A stretch of DNA of 64,000 nucleotides from an uncultured Halieaceae bacterium (GTDB taxonomy: Bacteria > Pseudomonadota > Gammaproteobacteria > Pseudomonadales > Halieaceae). The notes below the pieces were generated by a model. That model was not told the origin of the DNA. It saw only the letters and a program-made list of their open reading frames with translations, and ran no database searches. Location: contig CAJXNM010000011.1 in the NCBI GenBank assembly GCA_913057135.1, forward strand, positions 1-64,000, in the 5' to 3' direction. A program made the translations under genes and the position numbers. Every line of letters starts with the position of its first letter. Position 1 is the stretch's first letter. Of this stretch, positions 1-7,627 are shown piece after piece.

Positions 1-780
1 GTTCTTGTGCCAGCCTTTGCTGCGGCGGCCGTCGCATGGCGCAGGCTTTTTTTCGGTTTGTTGGGCGCTGCGCTGGCTCTTCTGAACTTCAGCATAGGTG
101 GAGAGCGAATCGTCCTCGTCGGATTTCTGTTCGCGACCGTGGTCGCCATTGAGGTGCTAAGGGCGGAGCGCGGCAGTACGTTTCCTCTCTTCGGAGCGAC
201 CCTCAGTGCCCTGATTGCCCTACCAGTCGTAATGAACCAGTTCGGATCCTTTGACGATATCGTCTTTGATCTAACCCGCCGTCTTGGGCTTGTCCCAGCA
301 GCGCACATCGGTCATTACATAGAATTCTATGGTGCTCTCGGGCACACGTATTTTGCTCATGAAGTCCCAGCATTCATCTGGCCTTCAGCCGCGAAAGCCG
401 ACCCTGGATTGTTGGTCGGGGAATCACTTCGACCAGGAACCGAAATGAATGCCAATGCCGGACTCATCGCCAACGCGTATGCCTCTCTGGGCTTGCTAGG
501 AGTGATGGTCGTGGCAGCATTTTGCGCGGTTCTGCTGCGCTTCTTGGACCGTATCGCTTCAGTCCGTAACAGGGCGTTTGCCGTTGGCCTATTGGGCAGT
601 GCGTCAATGGCGTTGATCAATCGGTCATTCTTTACGGCATTACTTTCAGGCGGCATCGCGACAGCCGTCGGCATTGTTGCTGCATCGCCCGGTCCAGATC
701 GCTCGCTCAAGGGAATGAGGCAGACGCGTAATAGAGTCGAAGAGGTTATGCGCTTACCTAAGATTCGAGACGAAGGCTGA
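1..780 (+). CDS. O-antigen/oligosaccharide repeat-unit polymerase-like membrane protein (5' truncated)
   Basis: The reading frame is open from base 1, so the true start lies left of the window; only the C-terminal 259 residues or so are present. Seen: hydrophobic segments in the first ~90 residues, a long polar loop containing the EFYGALGHTYFAH and GTEMNANAGLIANAYASLG stretches, then two or three more membrane segments and a basic cytoplasmic tail. That layout (big periplasmic loop between late membrane helices, with a conserved loop before the helix 'ASLGLLG') is typical of Wzy-type polymerases, which join lipid-linked repeat units at the outer face of the inner membrane. The neighbour is a Wzx-like flippase, which fits. 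Sequence of these proteins is weakly conserved, so polymerase is an inference from topology and context. The gene lies in the left block that seems foreign to the rest of the window. Confidence 0.6.
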   Translation, partial: VLVPAFAAAAVAWRRLFFGLLGAALALLNFSIGGERIVLVGFLFATVVAIEVLRAERGSTFPLFGATLSALIALPVVMNQFGSFDDIVFDLTRRLGLVPAAHIGHYIEFYGALGHTYFAHEVPAFIWPSAAKADPGLLVGESLRPGTEMNANAGLIANAYASLGLLGVMVVAAFCAVLLRFLDRIASVRNRAFAVGLLGSASMALINRSFFTALLSGGIATAVGIVAASPGPDRSLKGMRQTRNRVEEVMRLPKIRDEG

Positions 781-862
781 AGTGCATTGGGGGAATCCAG
801 TCCCACCCATAACGTGATGTACTACCCCCTTACGGGCTCGAGGAGACACGGACGGAGTTTCC

Positions 863-2131
863 ATGTTGGGCAATGTCTCTCGACCGAAAAATGGGTTGTT
901 GCGCGGGTTCACTACTCTCTCAGCAGGAATCTTGCTTTCACAACTACTTCTCGTAGTGGCGACCCCGATCATCTCTCGTCTCTACTCAGTCACCCAGATA
1001 GGCGAGTACGCCGCCGTCGTAGCCGCCGCCACGAGCTTGGCACCGTTACTTACACTCGGACTCCCACGCCTGATCGTACCGGCCTCCAGCGATACCGAGG
1101 CAATGTACATTGCCTCGCGCGCGTTCCGACTCTCCATCGGGTTGAGCTCCTCTCTCTTCGTGCTCATGCTAGTGACGACGGTGGCTTCGGAACCTTTGAG
1201 TACTCCTTCATTCGGATCAGTTTGGCTCTGGCTTCCCGGCCTTGTTCTTGCGCAGTGCACCTTCTCTGTGCTTTTTGCCGTTGCCCTCCGGGGAAGGCAA
1301 TATAAATTGGCTGCGTGGAGGCCGCTGCTCCAAAACACCGTGATCGTAGCCACACAGGTGGGCCTGAGTTTGTCGGGACGAGGAGCCCACCTACTTGTTG
1401 TCGGTGAAACATTCGGACGCACCGTAGGCGTTGTTCTCCTTCTCAGGCCGTATTTCTTAGTCCGCAGATCCGTCCAGAAGCAAAAAGTGATCAGGTCCTT
1501 CTGGCGTTCCCATGGAGCCACCATTGCGCGAGTCTGGCCCGCAACAACGTTGGACGTAGTGGCTACGTCAGTGTGGGTGATAGCCGCTGCGTGGTGGTAC
1601 GGCGACCAGATTGCAGGCTACGTTGGCATGACTCAGAGAATTCTGGCAATCCCAGTTGCGCTCATCGGTGCTGCGTTGGGCCAGGCTATCCTGGCTGAGG
1701 TATCGCATTCGAGACGATCAAATGAATCGATCCCTAGCCTTAGGGCCCTCATCATTGGCCTGACGGGACTTGCAGTCGCTGTGACTCTGATCTTGACGTT
1801 TATGGGTCCCTGGCTCTTCGCCACGGTGTTAGGAGCAGATTGGCGGCCCGCCGGTGAGTTTGCCCAACTCATCGCCGTGCCTGCTGCGATTGGCCTGCTT
1901 TGGAACCCTCTCAGCACTCTTCTCCTAGCACTCGAGAAGTGGGGTGCAATGCTCCTGATCGCGGCCCTTCGAGTATCCGTTGGCCTTGGCCTTGGCTCAT
2001 TTGCCTACTTGGCGGGTGCGGACTGGTTCCTATCTCTCGCGCTGTTGGTCGCCGGGGGGGCTACGGCCCAAATCCTTGGTCTATATCTCATTGCGCGATC
2101 TGTCCGTAGCCTCAGGGCTCAAGCCCATTGA
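863..2131 (+). CDS. Wzx-like oligosaccharide flippase
   Basis: A 422-residue protein with about a dozen hydrophobic segments spread over its full length and a short basic N-terminus (RPKNGLLRG) followed by the helix beginning FTTLSAGILLSQLLLV. That start is typical of the polysaccharide biosynthesis/MATE-like flippase family, which moves undecaprenyl-linked repeat units across the inner membrane. Length matches the family (400-500). The ATG at 863 follows a purine-rich stretch (GGAGACACGGACGGAG, ~846-860). It lies 82 bases after the polymerase-like gene on the same strand and converges on the nucleotide-sugar dehydrogenase. No catalytic motif exists for this family, so the call rests on topology, the N-terminal pattern and neighbours. 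Confidence 0.8.
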   Translation: MLGNVSRPKNGLLRGFTTLSAGILLSQLLLVVATPIISRLYSVTQIGEYAAVVAAATSLAPLLTLGLPRLIVPASSDTEAMYIASRAFRLSIGLSSSLFVLMLVTTVASEPLSTPSFGSVWLWLPGLVLAQCTFSVLFAVALRGRQYKLAAWRPLLQNTVIVATQVGLSLSGRGAHLLVVGETFGRTVGVVLLLRPYFLVRRSVQKQKVIRSFWRSHGATIARVWPATTLDVVATSVWVIAAAWWYGDQIAGYVGMTQRILAIPVALIGAALGQAILAEVSHSRRSNESIPSLRALIIGLTGLAVAVTLILTFMGPWLFATVLGADWRPAGEFAQLIAVPAAIGLLWNPLSTLLLALEKWGAMLLIAALRVSVGLGLGSFAYLAGADWFLSLALLVAGGATAQILGLYLIARSVRSLRAQAH

Positions 2132-2139
2132 GGCAGGAG

Positions 2140-2166
2140 AGGACGGGACACTCACCCTTCCGTCCT
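2140..2166. terminator. Possible bidirectional stem-loop between convergent genes
   Basis: A perfect 7-bp inverted repeat (AGGACGG / CCGTCCT) with a 13-base loop sits between the flippase stop and the dehydrogenase stop. It has no following T-run, so it is not a classical intrinsic terminator. The position between two convergent genes is what suggests the role. Confidence 0.3.
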
Positions 2167-2171
2167 AAGTA

Positions 2172-3452
2172 TCAACCAGGCCGACCAAGCGCGACAACTC
2201 GGGCTGGAGCCCAAAGTTCGTCCCGTGCAATCCGGCGCCCATCAACAAGCACCTCAATACCCGGAATGTCGACGGCGCCCCAATTTCGGTACTCTTCATG
2301 CGCGGTTTGAATTATGGCCCCGCGAGCTGGTTCACTTTGGCGAAAGGGTTCTAGTCCGAGCGCTCTGATCTCGTCTTCTGTGTACATGGGATCGTGCACC
2401 GCTGCTATGCCCCCCCTTTTGCTCACTTCGTCCACCACAGGAAAGACGCCGGAGAATGCTGTTTCCCGAACACCTCCTCGATATGCAGCACCGAGGATGG
2501 CAACCCTCTTGCCTTGCATGCCATTCAGGGCCGAGTTCAGTACCGAGACGGCGTATGCAGGCATTTCGGAGTTGGCTTCGCGAGCTGTGCGCACGATTGA
2601 GGCCTCCGGATCATTCCAAAGGTAAAGGCGGGGGTAGACCGGGATGCAATGACCACCTACGGCCACTCCCGGTTGGTGAATGTGGCTAAACGGCTGGGAG
2701 TTGCAGGCTTCAATTACGTTGTAGATGTCAAGCCCAACACGGTCCGCATATCGCGCGAACTGATTGGCGAGGCCTATGTTTACATCGCGATAGGTCGTCT
2801 CGGCGAGCTTTGCGAGTTCCGCCGCTTCTGCTGATCCCAAGTCCCATACTCCGTTTTCCCTTTCCAGATCAGCTCGAGGGTCAAAGTCTAGTACGGCCTC
2901 GTAAAACTCTACGGCTCGCTCCGCGCTGGCTGGGTTGGTACCCCCCACCAGTTTGGGGTATCGGCGAAGGTCTTCAAACACCCTTCCCGTAAAGACCCGC
3001 TCTGGACTGAACGCTATGAAGATGTCGCGACCTGCCACGAGACCCGATTCAGTCTCCAACATCGGGGCAAGCCGTTTTCGCGTGGTCCCGACTGGCAGCG
3101 TGGTCTCAAAGCTGATCAGCGCTCCCCTTCTCAATCCTCGGCCGATGGCCGTGGCCGCTGCATCCATGGCACGGAAATCCGGAGCAGCCTCTTCATCGAC
3201 AAAGAGCGGAACGGCGACAACAACGACATCACTGACGCTCACGGCTGCACTGGTTTCGGTGGTGGCAGTTAGAAGCCCTGAAGTGACTACATCGCTCAAG
3301 TACTCTTGAAGCTGGTGCTCGCCTGGAAACGGTTCCGTTCCGCTCTTGACGAGATCAACGGTCGCGGCGTTGACATCTGCCCCGATCACCTCGTGACCCT
3401 TGCGAGCGTATTGAACGGCCAGCGGCAGGCCGATCTTCCCAAGCCCGACCAC
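2172..3452 (-). CDS. UDP-N-acetylmannosamine/UDP-glucose dehydrogenase family (nucleotide-sugar dehydrogenase)
   Basis: NAD-dependent four-electron oxidation of a UDP-sugar to the uronic acid is expected. Seen: the dinucleotide-binding start GLGKIGLPLAV, the central helices of the family (SAEAAELAKLAETTYRDVNIGLANQFA), and the catalytic cysteine segment GVAVGGHCIPVYP, followed by the UDP-binding C-terminal domain (VAILGAAYRGGVRETAFSG). The nearest usable start is GTG at 3452, but it removes the residues RIT of the first beta strand. A longer frame opens at ATG 3584 but adds an arginine-rich stretch that looks like noise. The upstream oxidoreductase reads 67 bases into this gene in another frame, so either translation is coupled in an unusual way, or a base is missing in the G5 run at 3462-3466 and the two are one fusion protein. 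Family call is firm; exact sugar is not. Confidence 0.85.
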   Translation of the reverse strand: MVGLGKIGLPLAVQYARKGHEVIGADVNAATVDLVKSGTEPFPGEHQLQEYLSDVVTSGLLTATTETSAAVSVSDVVVVAVPLFVDEEAAPDFRAMDAAATAIGRGLRRGALISFETTLPVGTTRKRLAPMLETESGLVAGRDIFIAFSPERVFTGRVFEDLRRYPKLVGGTNPASAERAVEFYEAVLDFDPRADLERENGVWDLGSAEAAELAKLAETTYRDVNIGLANQFARYADRVGLDIYNVIEACNSQPFSHIHQPGVAVGGHCIPVYPRLYLWNDPEASIVRTAREANSEMPAYAVSVLNSALNGMQGKRVAILGAAYRGGVRETAFSGVFPVVDEVSKRGGIAAVHDPMYTEDEIRALGLEPFRQSEPARGAIIQTAHEEYRNWGAVDIPGIEVLVDGRRIARDELWAPARVVALGRPG

Positions 3453-4450
3453 GGTGATTCTCCCCCGACTCCCTCCACCACCTCGACCGACGTTTTGGTC
3501 GCCGCACTTCGCAAGATCGCCTCTGCGACGACAACGGTTTGCAGTCCATCGCGCATCGTGACGATGTCGGAGGTCAGACCGCAAACGGCGTCTCTCATAT
3601 TCTCGTGCTCTGTCCTGAGTGGCTCTGGCTTAGGAATGGCAAATCTGACGACATCACCTTCACTAACACCACGGAAGCGAGCAACATCGTCCCACTGAGT
3701 CGGGACCACCCCATTCGCATGGAACGTGAGGTCCGCGTGCAGCGTGTCGGCGACAAAGGCTCCCTTCTCTCCGGTAACAACCGTCATCCGCTCCTTGAAG
3801 GGTGAAAGCCAGTTAACTATGTGGTTAGTGATCGTGTCGTCGGAGAGGTGACCGACGACGGAGACGAGGTCCTCATGCTCCCGACCCGATCGATGAGCCA
3901 CTTGCGCGGCCACAGAAACGAAGTCGCTCTGAGCCACCCATGCCGTTAGGTCGATGTCATGCGTCGCAAGGTCCTTGACCACTCCAACGTCAGCGATGCG
4001 GTCAGGGAAGGGCCCCTGGCGACGCGTTGTGATCTGGAGGATGTCACCCAGATCACCGTTTGCCATTCGTGCACGGGCCTGCCGAAGGGCCGGGTTGAAG
4101 CGCTCGATGTGGCCAACGGCTCCGATCAGCGCCGCCTGCTCGAATGCCTCAGCCAGTCTTAGGGCGGAAGCACTGTCTTGAGCCAGTGGCTTTTCAACTA
4201 AGGCGTGCACACCCGCATCAGCCAATCGCAGTCCGATCTCTTCATGCTGAAGAGTGGGGACGGCGATGATGCAGTAATCGATTCCATGGTCGATTAGCGC
4301 ATCAAGGTCATCGAAAACAACTGCGCGGGCTTGCTTGGCATCAGGGTCGACGATGCCAACGAAGTCAACTCCTTCGAGCTCGGATAGAACACGGGCATGA
4401 TTACGACCCATGGCGCCGTGACCCACGAGCCCAGCTCTCAGATTTGGCAC
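3386..4450 (-). CDS. Gfo/Idh/MocA family NAD(P)-dependent sugar oxidoreductase
   Basis: Seen: N-terminal Rossmann motif GLVGHGAMGRNHARVL within the first 20 residues, the VEKPLAQ motif near residue 100 with the catalytic-region lysine, and the downstream beta-sheet domain with GHIERFNP and KDLATHDIDL (conserved histidine/aspartate). Members such as WlbA oxidise the 3-hydroxyl of UDP-sugar acids, and this gene lies between a sugar aminotransferase and a UDP-sugar dehydrogenase, which matches a pathway to amino-uronic acids. The start is taken as GTG 4450, one base after the aminotransferase stop; ATG 4477 is an alternative that overlaps that gene. The natural family ending would be near VEVVEG; the frame then runs on out of register into the dehydrogenase for about 28 residues of unlikely sequence, supporting a frame disturbance or natural fusion at about 3466. 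Confidence 0.85.
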   Translation of the reverse strand: MPNLRAGLVGHGAMGRNHARVLSELEGVDFVGIVDPDAKQARAVVFDDLDALIDHGIDYCIIAVPTLQHEEIGLRLADAGVHALVEKPLAQDSASALRLAEAFEQAALIGAVGHIERFNPALRQARARMANGDLGDILQITTRRQGPFPDRIADVGVVKDLATHDIDLTAWVAQSDFVSVAAQVAHRSGREHEDLVSVVGHLSDDTITNHIVNWLSPFKERMTVVTGEKGAFVADTLHADLTFHANGVVPTQWDDVARFRGVSEGDVVRFAIPKPEPLRTEHENMRDAVCGLTSDIVTMRDGLQTVVVAEAILRSAATKTSVEVVEGVGGESPWSGLGRSACRWPFNTLARVTR

Positions 4451-4451
4451 A

Positions 4452-5642
4452 TCACGCACCCGCCCGTGCGACGTCATTGACAGTGGTGACGATGAAATCA
4501 AGGTCCGCTTCAGTAAGTGATGGGTGAACCGGGAGGGACAGGCACTCGCGAGAAGCCGTCTCGGTGACTGGCAAGTGTTCTGATCGCGCAAAGGCGGGTA
4601 GTCGATGGTTGGGGATCGGGTAGTAGACCCCGGAGCCGACTCCCCTCTTTGCCAGTTCCCCCTGAAACCTGTCGCGGTCGTGCCCCGGCACACGAATCGT
4701 GTACTGGTGGTAAACATGTGAGGCTCCCGGCGCCACCGCGGGGATCACCACGCCCTGCAGATGCGAATCGAGGACCTTTGCATTCGATTGCCTTGCGGCG
4801 GTCCACTCCCCAAGTCGTCGGAGCTGAGCTCTACCTATGGCCGCGTGCAAGTCCGTCATGCGGTTGTTCAGGCCTGCAATCTCGTTCTCATAGCGCCGAT
4901 CCTGCCCCTGGTTACGCAGGAGACGCACACGCCTCGCCAGGTCAGCATCAGCCGTCACGACCATGCCGCCCTCCCCCGACGTCATGTTCTTGGTCGGATA
5001 GAACGAGAAGGAGCCCGCTAGTCCCCACGTGGCAACCGGTCGGTCGCGAAGCGCTGCCGCGTGGGCTTGGGCAGCATCCTCGATAAGGATCAGGCCGTGA
5101 CGTTCGCAGATGGCCTTGAGTCGGTCAACCGCCGCGGGGTGGCCGTACAAGTGCACCGGCATCACCGCCCGGGTTCTCGGGGTTATCGCAGCCTCGACGG
5201 CCTCAGGATCCAGGCAGTAATGATCGGGCTCGATGTCCGCGAATACGGGTGTGGCCCCTGTCATGGCTACAGAGTTTCCCGTGGCCGCGAACGTAAATGA
5301 CGGGACGATCACCTCATCACCCACGCCGATCGATGCGGTAATCGCGCAGAAGATGCCTTCGGTTGCACCCGGCACTACCGTGACTTCAGTGGTGTCATCA
5401 ACAGCAACCCCACGATAGCGCTCTACTTGCGCCGCAATCGCTTCTCTCAGGGATGCCAGTCCAATCATCGGCGGATACTGTTGTGAGCTAGAGTTGGCAG
5501 CGTCCGATAACGCCGCCAACAAGGCCATTGGTGGCGAAAAATCAGGAAACCCCTGCGATAGATTGAGAGCCCCTGTCTCTGCCGCAAGCGCTGACATGGT
5601 GGTGAAAATGGTTGTGCCCACCAGAGGAAGTTTTGATTGCAT
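4452..5642 (-). CDS. Chimeric aminotransferase: YbdL-type class I N-terminus joined to DegT/DnrJ/EryC1/StrS sugar aminotransferase
   Basis: Residues 1 to ~113 (from ATG 5642) match the start of YbdL-like methionine/kynurenine-type aminotransferases: SKLPLVGTTIFTTMSALA, LNLSQGFPDF, PPMIGLASLREAIA and VTVVPGATEGIFCAIT. From PSFTFAATGNS onward the protein is a DegT-family sugar aminotransferase: ATPVFADIEPD, VMPVHLYGHPA, LIEDAAQAHAA, and the PLP lysine in SFYPTKNMTSGEGG (about K218). The change happens at GDEVIV, a string both families share at this point. Both are fold-type I enzymes, so the hybrid might fold, but the mix of substrate-binding parts makes a working enzyme doubtful. The 5' half belongs with the alr/dat/pxp operon upstream, the 3' half with the polysaccharide genes downstream. 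A TTG at 5663 could extend the start by seven residues. Confidence 0.85.
   Translation of the reverse strand: MQSKLPLVGTTIFTTMSALAAETGALNLSQGFPDFSPPMALLAALSDAANSSSQQYPPMIGLASLREAIAAQVERYRGVAVDDTTEVTVVPGATEGIFCAITASIGVGDEVIVPSFTFAATGNSVAMTGATPVFADIEPDHYCLDPEAVEAAITPRTRAVMPVHLYGHPAAVDRLKAICERHGLILIEDAAQAHAAALRDRPVATWGLAGSFSFYPTKNMTSGEGGMVVTADADLARRVRLLRNQGQDRRYENEIAGLNNRMTDLHAAIGRAQLRRLGEWTAARQSNAKVLDSHLQGVVIPAVAPGASHVYHQYTIRVPGHDRDRFQGELAKRGVGSGVYYPIPNHRLPAFARSEHLPVTETASRECLSLPVHPSLTEADLDFIVTTVNDVARAGA
5304..5322. other. Likely recombination or assembly junction between two unrelated gene blocks
   Basis: Here the protein frame passes from a class I aminotransferase to a DegT aminotransferase while encoding GDEVIV, which is common to both families. 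To the right lies an amino-acid/5-oxoproline operon of gammaproteobacterial character, to the left a polysaccharide cluster of actinobacterial character. About 18 bases of shared sequence would be enough for recombination or for a mis-assembly. Confidence 0.6.
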
Positions 5643-5687
5643 GGTAATGGCGTGTCTGCTCAATGGGGTGCCGCTGTACAGAAGTGA

Positions 5688-6761
5688 TTAATGGTCAATC
5701 CACCGACGGGCGGGTCGCGAGCTGATTTGCGTCATCAGGGTATAACCGATGGTATCTGCAGCCTGCGCAAGTCGATCGATGCTGATGTGCTCACCCCACA
5801 GCTCGACGGCGCTGCCGATAGTGGCATTGGGGTGATCGGTAATGTCGACGGTCACCATATCCATTGATACCCGTCCAACCAGCGGACATTCATACCCGTC
5901 GACCCAAACGGGTGCGCCATTAGTCGCATGGCGTGGGTAGCCATCGCCATAACCCACTGGCACTGTGGCAATGTGACTAGGGCGCGGTGCAATCCAACGC
6001 CCCCCGTAGCCCACGCTGTCCCCTTGGGGAATGTGTCTAATCGCCATGATTTCCGAGCTGAGTGTCATAACGGGGCGAAGATCTGTCACGGGATGGGTGC
6101 ACGATTGGCCACCATACAGCATGTAGCCCGGGCGTACCCAATCGCCGCTCATGGGGAGTTCCCCAACAATGGCGGCAGAGTTGAGTGCGCTTGCGGTGGG
6201 CGAGGGCAACGCCTCCAGCGCGGCTCGCCACTGGCTTTTTTGATATTGGGTTAGGGCACTGTCCCCTTGTTCCGCGAATGCAAGGTGTGTCATCAATACG
6301 GTGTCTTGAAACCCCGCTTCAGTGAGCTGTGACCAGACAACAGGTAGCGCCTCTGCCCCGATGCCGAGTCTGTGCATGCCGGTGTCGAGTTTGAGCCACA
6401 CATTGCTTGTTGCTGGCGTCAGATGCTCGACTAGCCAGGGCAACTGATGCTCGCTATGCACAGCTGTCCATAGTGCCAATTCCTCTATCTTTTGGGCATC
6501 GGCTACATCAAAGGGACCTTCGAGCACCAAGATGGGCTGTTCAATACCCGCTTCTCGCAGGTTTTCGGCCTCTTCAACGTGGGCAACCGCGAATGCATCG
6601 ACCCATGGTGACAGGGTTTTGGCACAGGGGATGGCGCCATGGCCGTAGGCGTCGGCCTTGACACAGGCCATCAGGCGCTTGCCCTCGCTCAGACGCCGAG
6701 CGATTTGGGCATTGTGACGAAGGGCGTCAAGGTCGATGGAAACACAAGTTGGTCGGGGCAT
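5688..6761 (-). CDS. alr: Alanine racemase
   Basis: PLP-dependent interconversion of L- and D-alanine in the cytoplasm. Seen: the PLP lysine in ACVKADAYGHG (K35 from the chosen start), HLKLDTG-like segment WLKLDTGMHRLG, and the second catalytic base tyrosine region PVGYGDGYPR plus GRVSMDMVTVD in the C-terminal beta domain. The 357-residue length is normal. The start is the ATG at 6761 (PRPTCVSIDLDALRHN follows), seven bases after the D-amino-acid aminotransferase stop; a longer frame to 6854 would overlap that gene and lacks homology. It sits near the 3' end of the D-amino-acid/5-oxoproline operon, so it may be a catabolic (DadX-like) racemase rather than the one for cell-wall supply. Confidence 0.95.
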   Translation of the reverse strand: MPRPTCVSIDLDALRHNAQIARRLSEGKRLMACVKADAYGHGAIPCAKTLSPWVDAFAVAHVEEAENLREAGIEQPILVLEGPFDVADAQKIEELALWTAVHSEHQLPWLVEHLTPATSNVWLKLDTGMHRLGIGAEALPVVWSQLTEAGFQDTVLMTHLAFAEQGDSALTQYQKSQWRAALEALPSPTASALNSAAIVGELPMSGDWVRPGYMLYGGQSCTHPVTDLRPVMTLSSEIMAIRHIPQGDSVGYGGRWIAPRPSHIATVPVGYGDGYPRHATNGAPVWVDGYECPLVGRVSMDMVTVDITDHPNATIGSAVELWGEHISIDRLAQAADTIGYTLMTQISSRPARRWIDH

Positions 6762-6768
6762 AGGAGAA

Positions 6769-7626
6769 TTAGACGCTGAATCGATAGCGATCGAACAAAC
6801 GCTGAGCCTTTTGCCAAAACGGACCGGGTTCGCCATCGCCCACCATGCGGCCATCTAGCTGTGTCACCGGTACAACCTCTTTGGTTGAGCTGGTTAACCA
6901 AATCTCGTCGGCGCTACAAACCTCTTCCCGGGTGACGACTCGCTCGATGAAGGGTATATCGCCGTGGGTTCGCAATATATCGATAAGCATGTTTCGGGTG
7001 ATGCCGGGTAGCTTTTGCTGATCGAGGGGCGGCGTCAGAACCTGTCCATTGATGACCACAAAGACGTTGCAGGCGGCGGCCTCGGTGAGCTCATCGGCAT
7101 CGTTAAAGAGGAGAATTTCGTCGGCGCCCCGATCGGCCCCTTCCATCATGTGCAGCACATTACCCAGTAACGCCACTGACTTTATATGGCAGCGTTGCCA
7201 GCGTTGGTCGGTACCCGTAACGGCGCTGTAGCGGGTCACTGTTGTGGCATCGCCGGGATTTCGTGGACTGATGGCAAAGGGATAGGCAAAGACCGTGGGT
7301 TCACAGTGCTCTGGATAGCGGTGATTGCGCACTGGGGCCGTCCCGCGGGTTACCTGCAAATACACCGCCGCATCAGACCAAGGATTGGCGTGGAGCAGCT
7401 CCCTTAACATGGACTGCCATTGCTCTACGCTAAACGGGTTGTTGATGGCAATGGCAGCAAGGCCTGAAGCCAGTCTTGCCATATGCCGCTCGAAGCCGAC
7501 CATGTTTCGGTCGTAGCTTGGGATGACCTCGTAGATACCGTCACCAAACAGGAAGCCCCGGTCCATGGGGGAGATACGGGCTTCTTCAAGGGGTAGAAAA
7601 CGGCCGTTAAGGTAGGCGGTTGTCAT
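6769..7626 (-). CDS. dat: D-amino-acid aminotransferase (class IV, BCAT/DAT fold)
   Basis: Transfers the amino group between D-alanine and 2-oxoglutarate to give D-glutamate, or acts on related D-amino acids. Seen: YLNGRFLPLEEARISPMDRGFLFGDGIYEV at the start, the PLP lysine in CHIKSVALLGNVL (about K149), and the phosphate-binding TEAAACNVFVV segment, all as in Bacillus-type DAT. Length of 285 is typical. ATG 7626 begins one base after the stop of the D-glutamate cyclase gene, so translation is coupled. DAT and branched-chain aminotransferases share the fold; the lack of long branched-chain features and the neighbouring racemase and D-glutamate cyclase favour DAT. Confidence 0.88.
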   Translation of the reverse strand: MTTAYLNGRFLPLEEARISPMDRGFLFGDGIYEVIPSYDRNMVGFERHMARLASGLAAIAINNPFSVEQWQSMLRELLHANPWSDAAVYLQVTRGTAPVRNHRYPEHCEPTVFAYPFAISPRNPGDATTVTRYSAVTGTDQRWQRCHIKSVALLGNVLHMMEGADRGADEILLFNDADELTEAAACNVFVVINGQVLTPPLDQQKLPGITRNMLIDILRTHGDIPFIERVVTREEVCSADEIWLTSSTKEVVPVTQLDGRMVGDGEPGPFWQKAQRLFDRYRFSV

Positions 7627-7627
7627 G

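Noticed and set aside
863-1305. Short plus-strand frames inside the flippase gene (for example 787-1305)
   Set aside because: Different frame from the membrane protein, no hydrophobic pattern or motif.
4500-5303. Treating the DegT half as a complete independent gene with its own start
   Set aside because: No start codon with a ribosome site was found near the switch and the N-terminal DegT region is absent.
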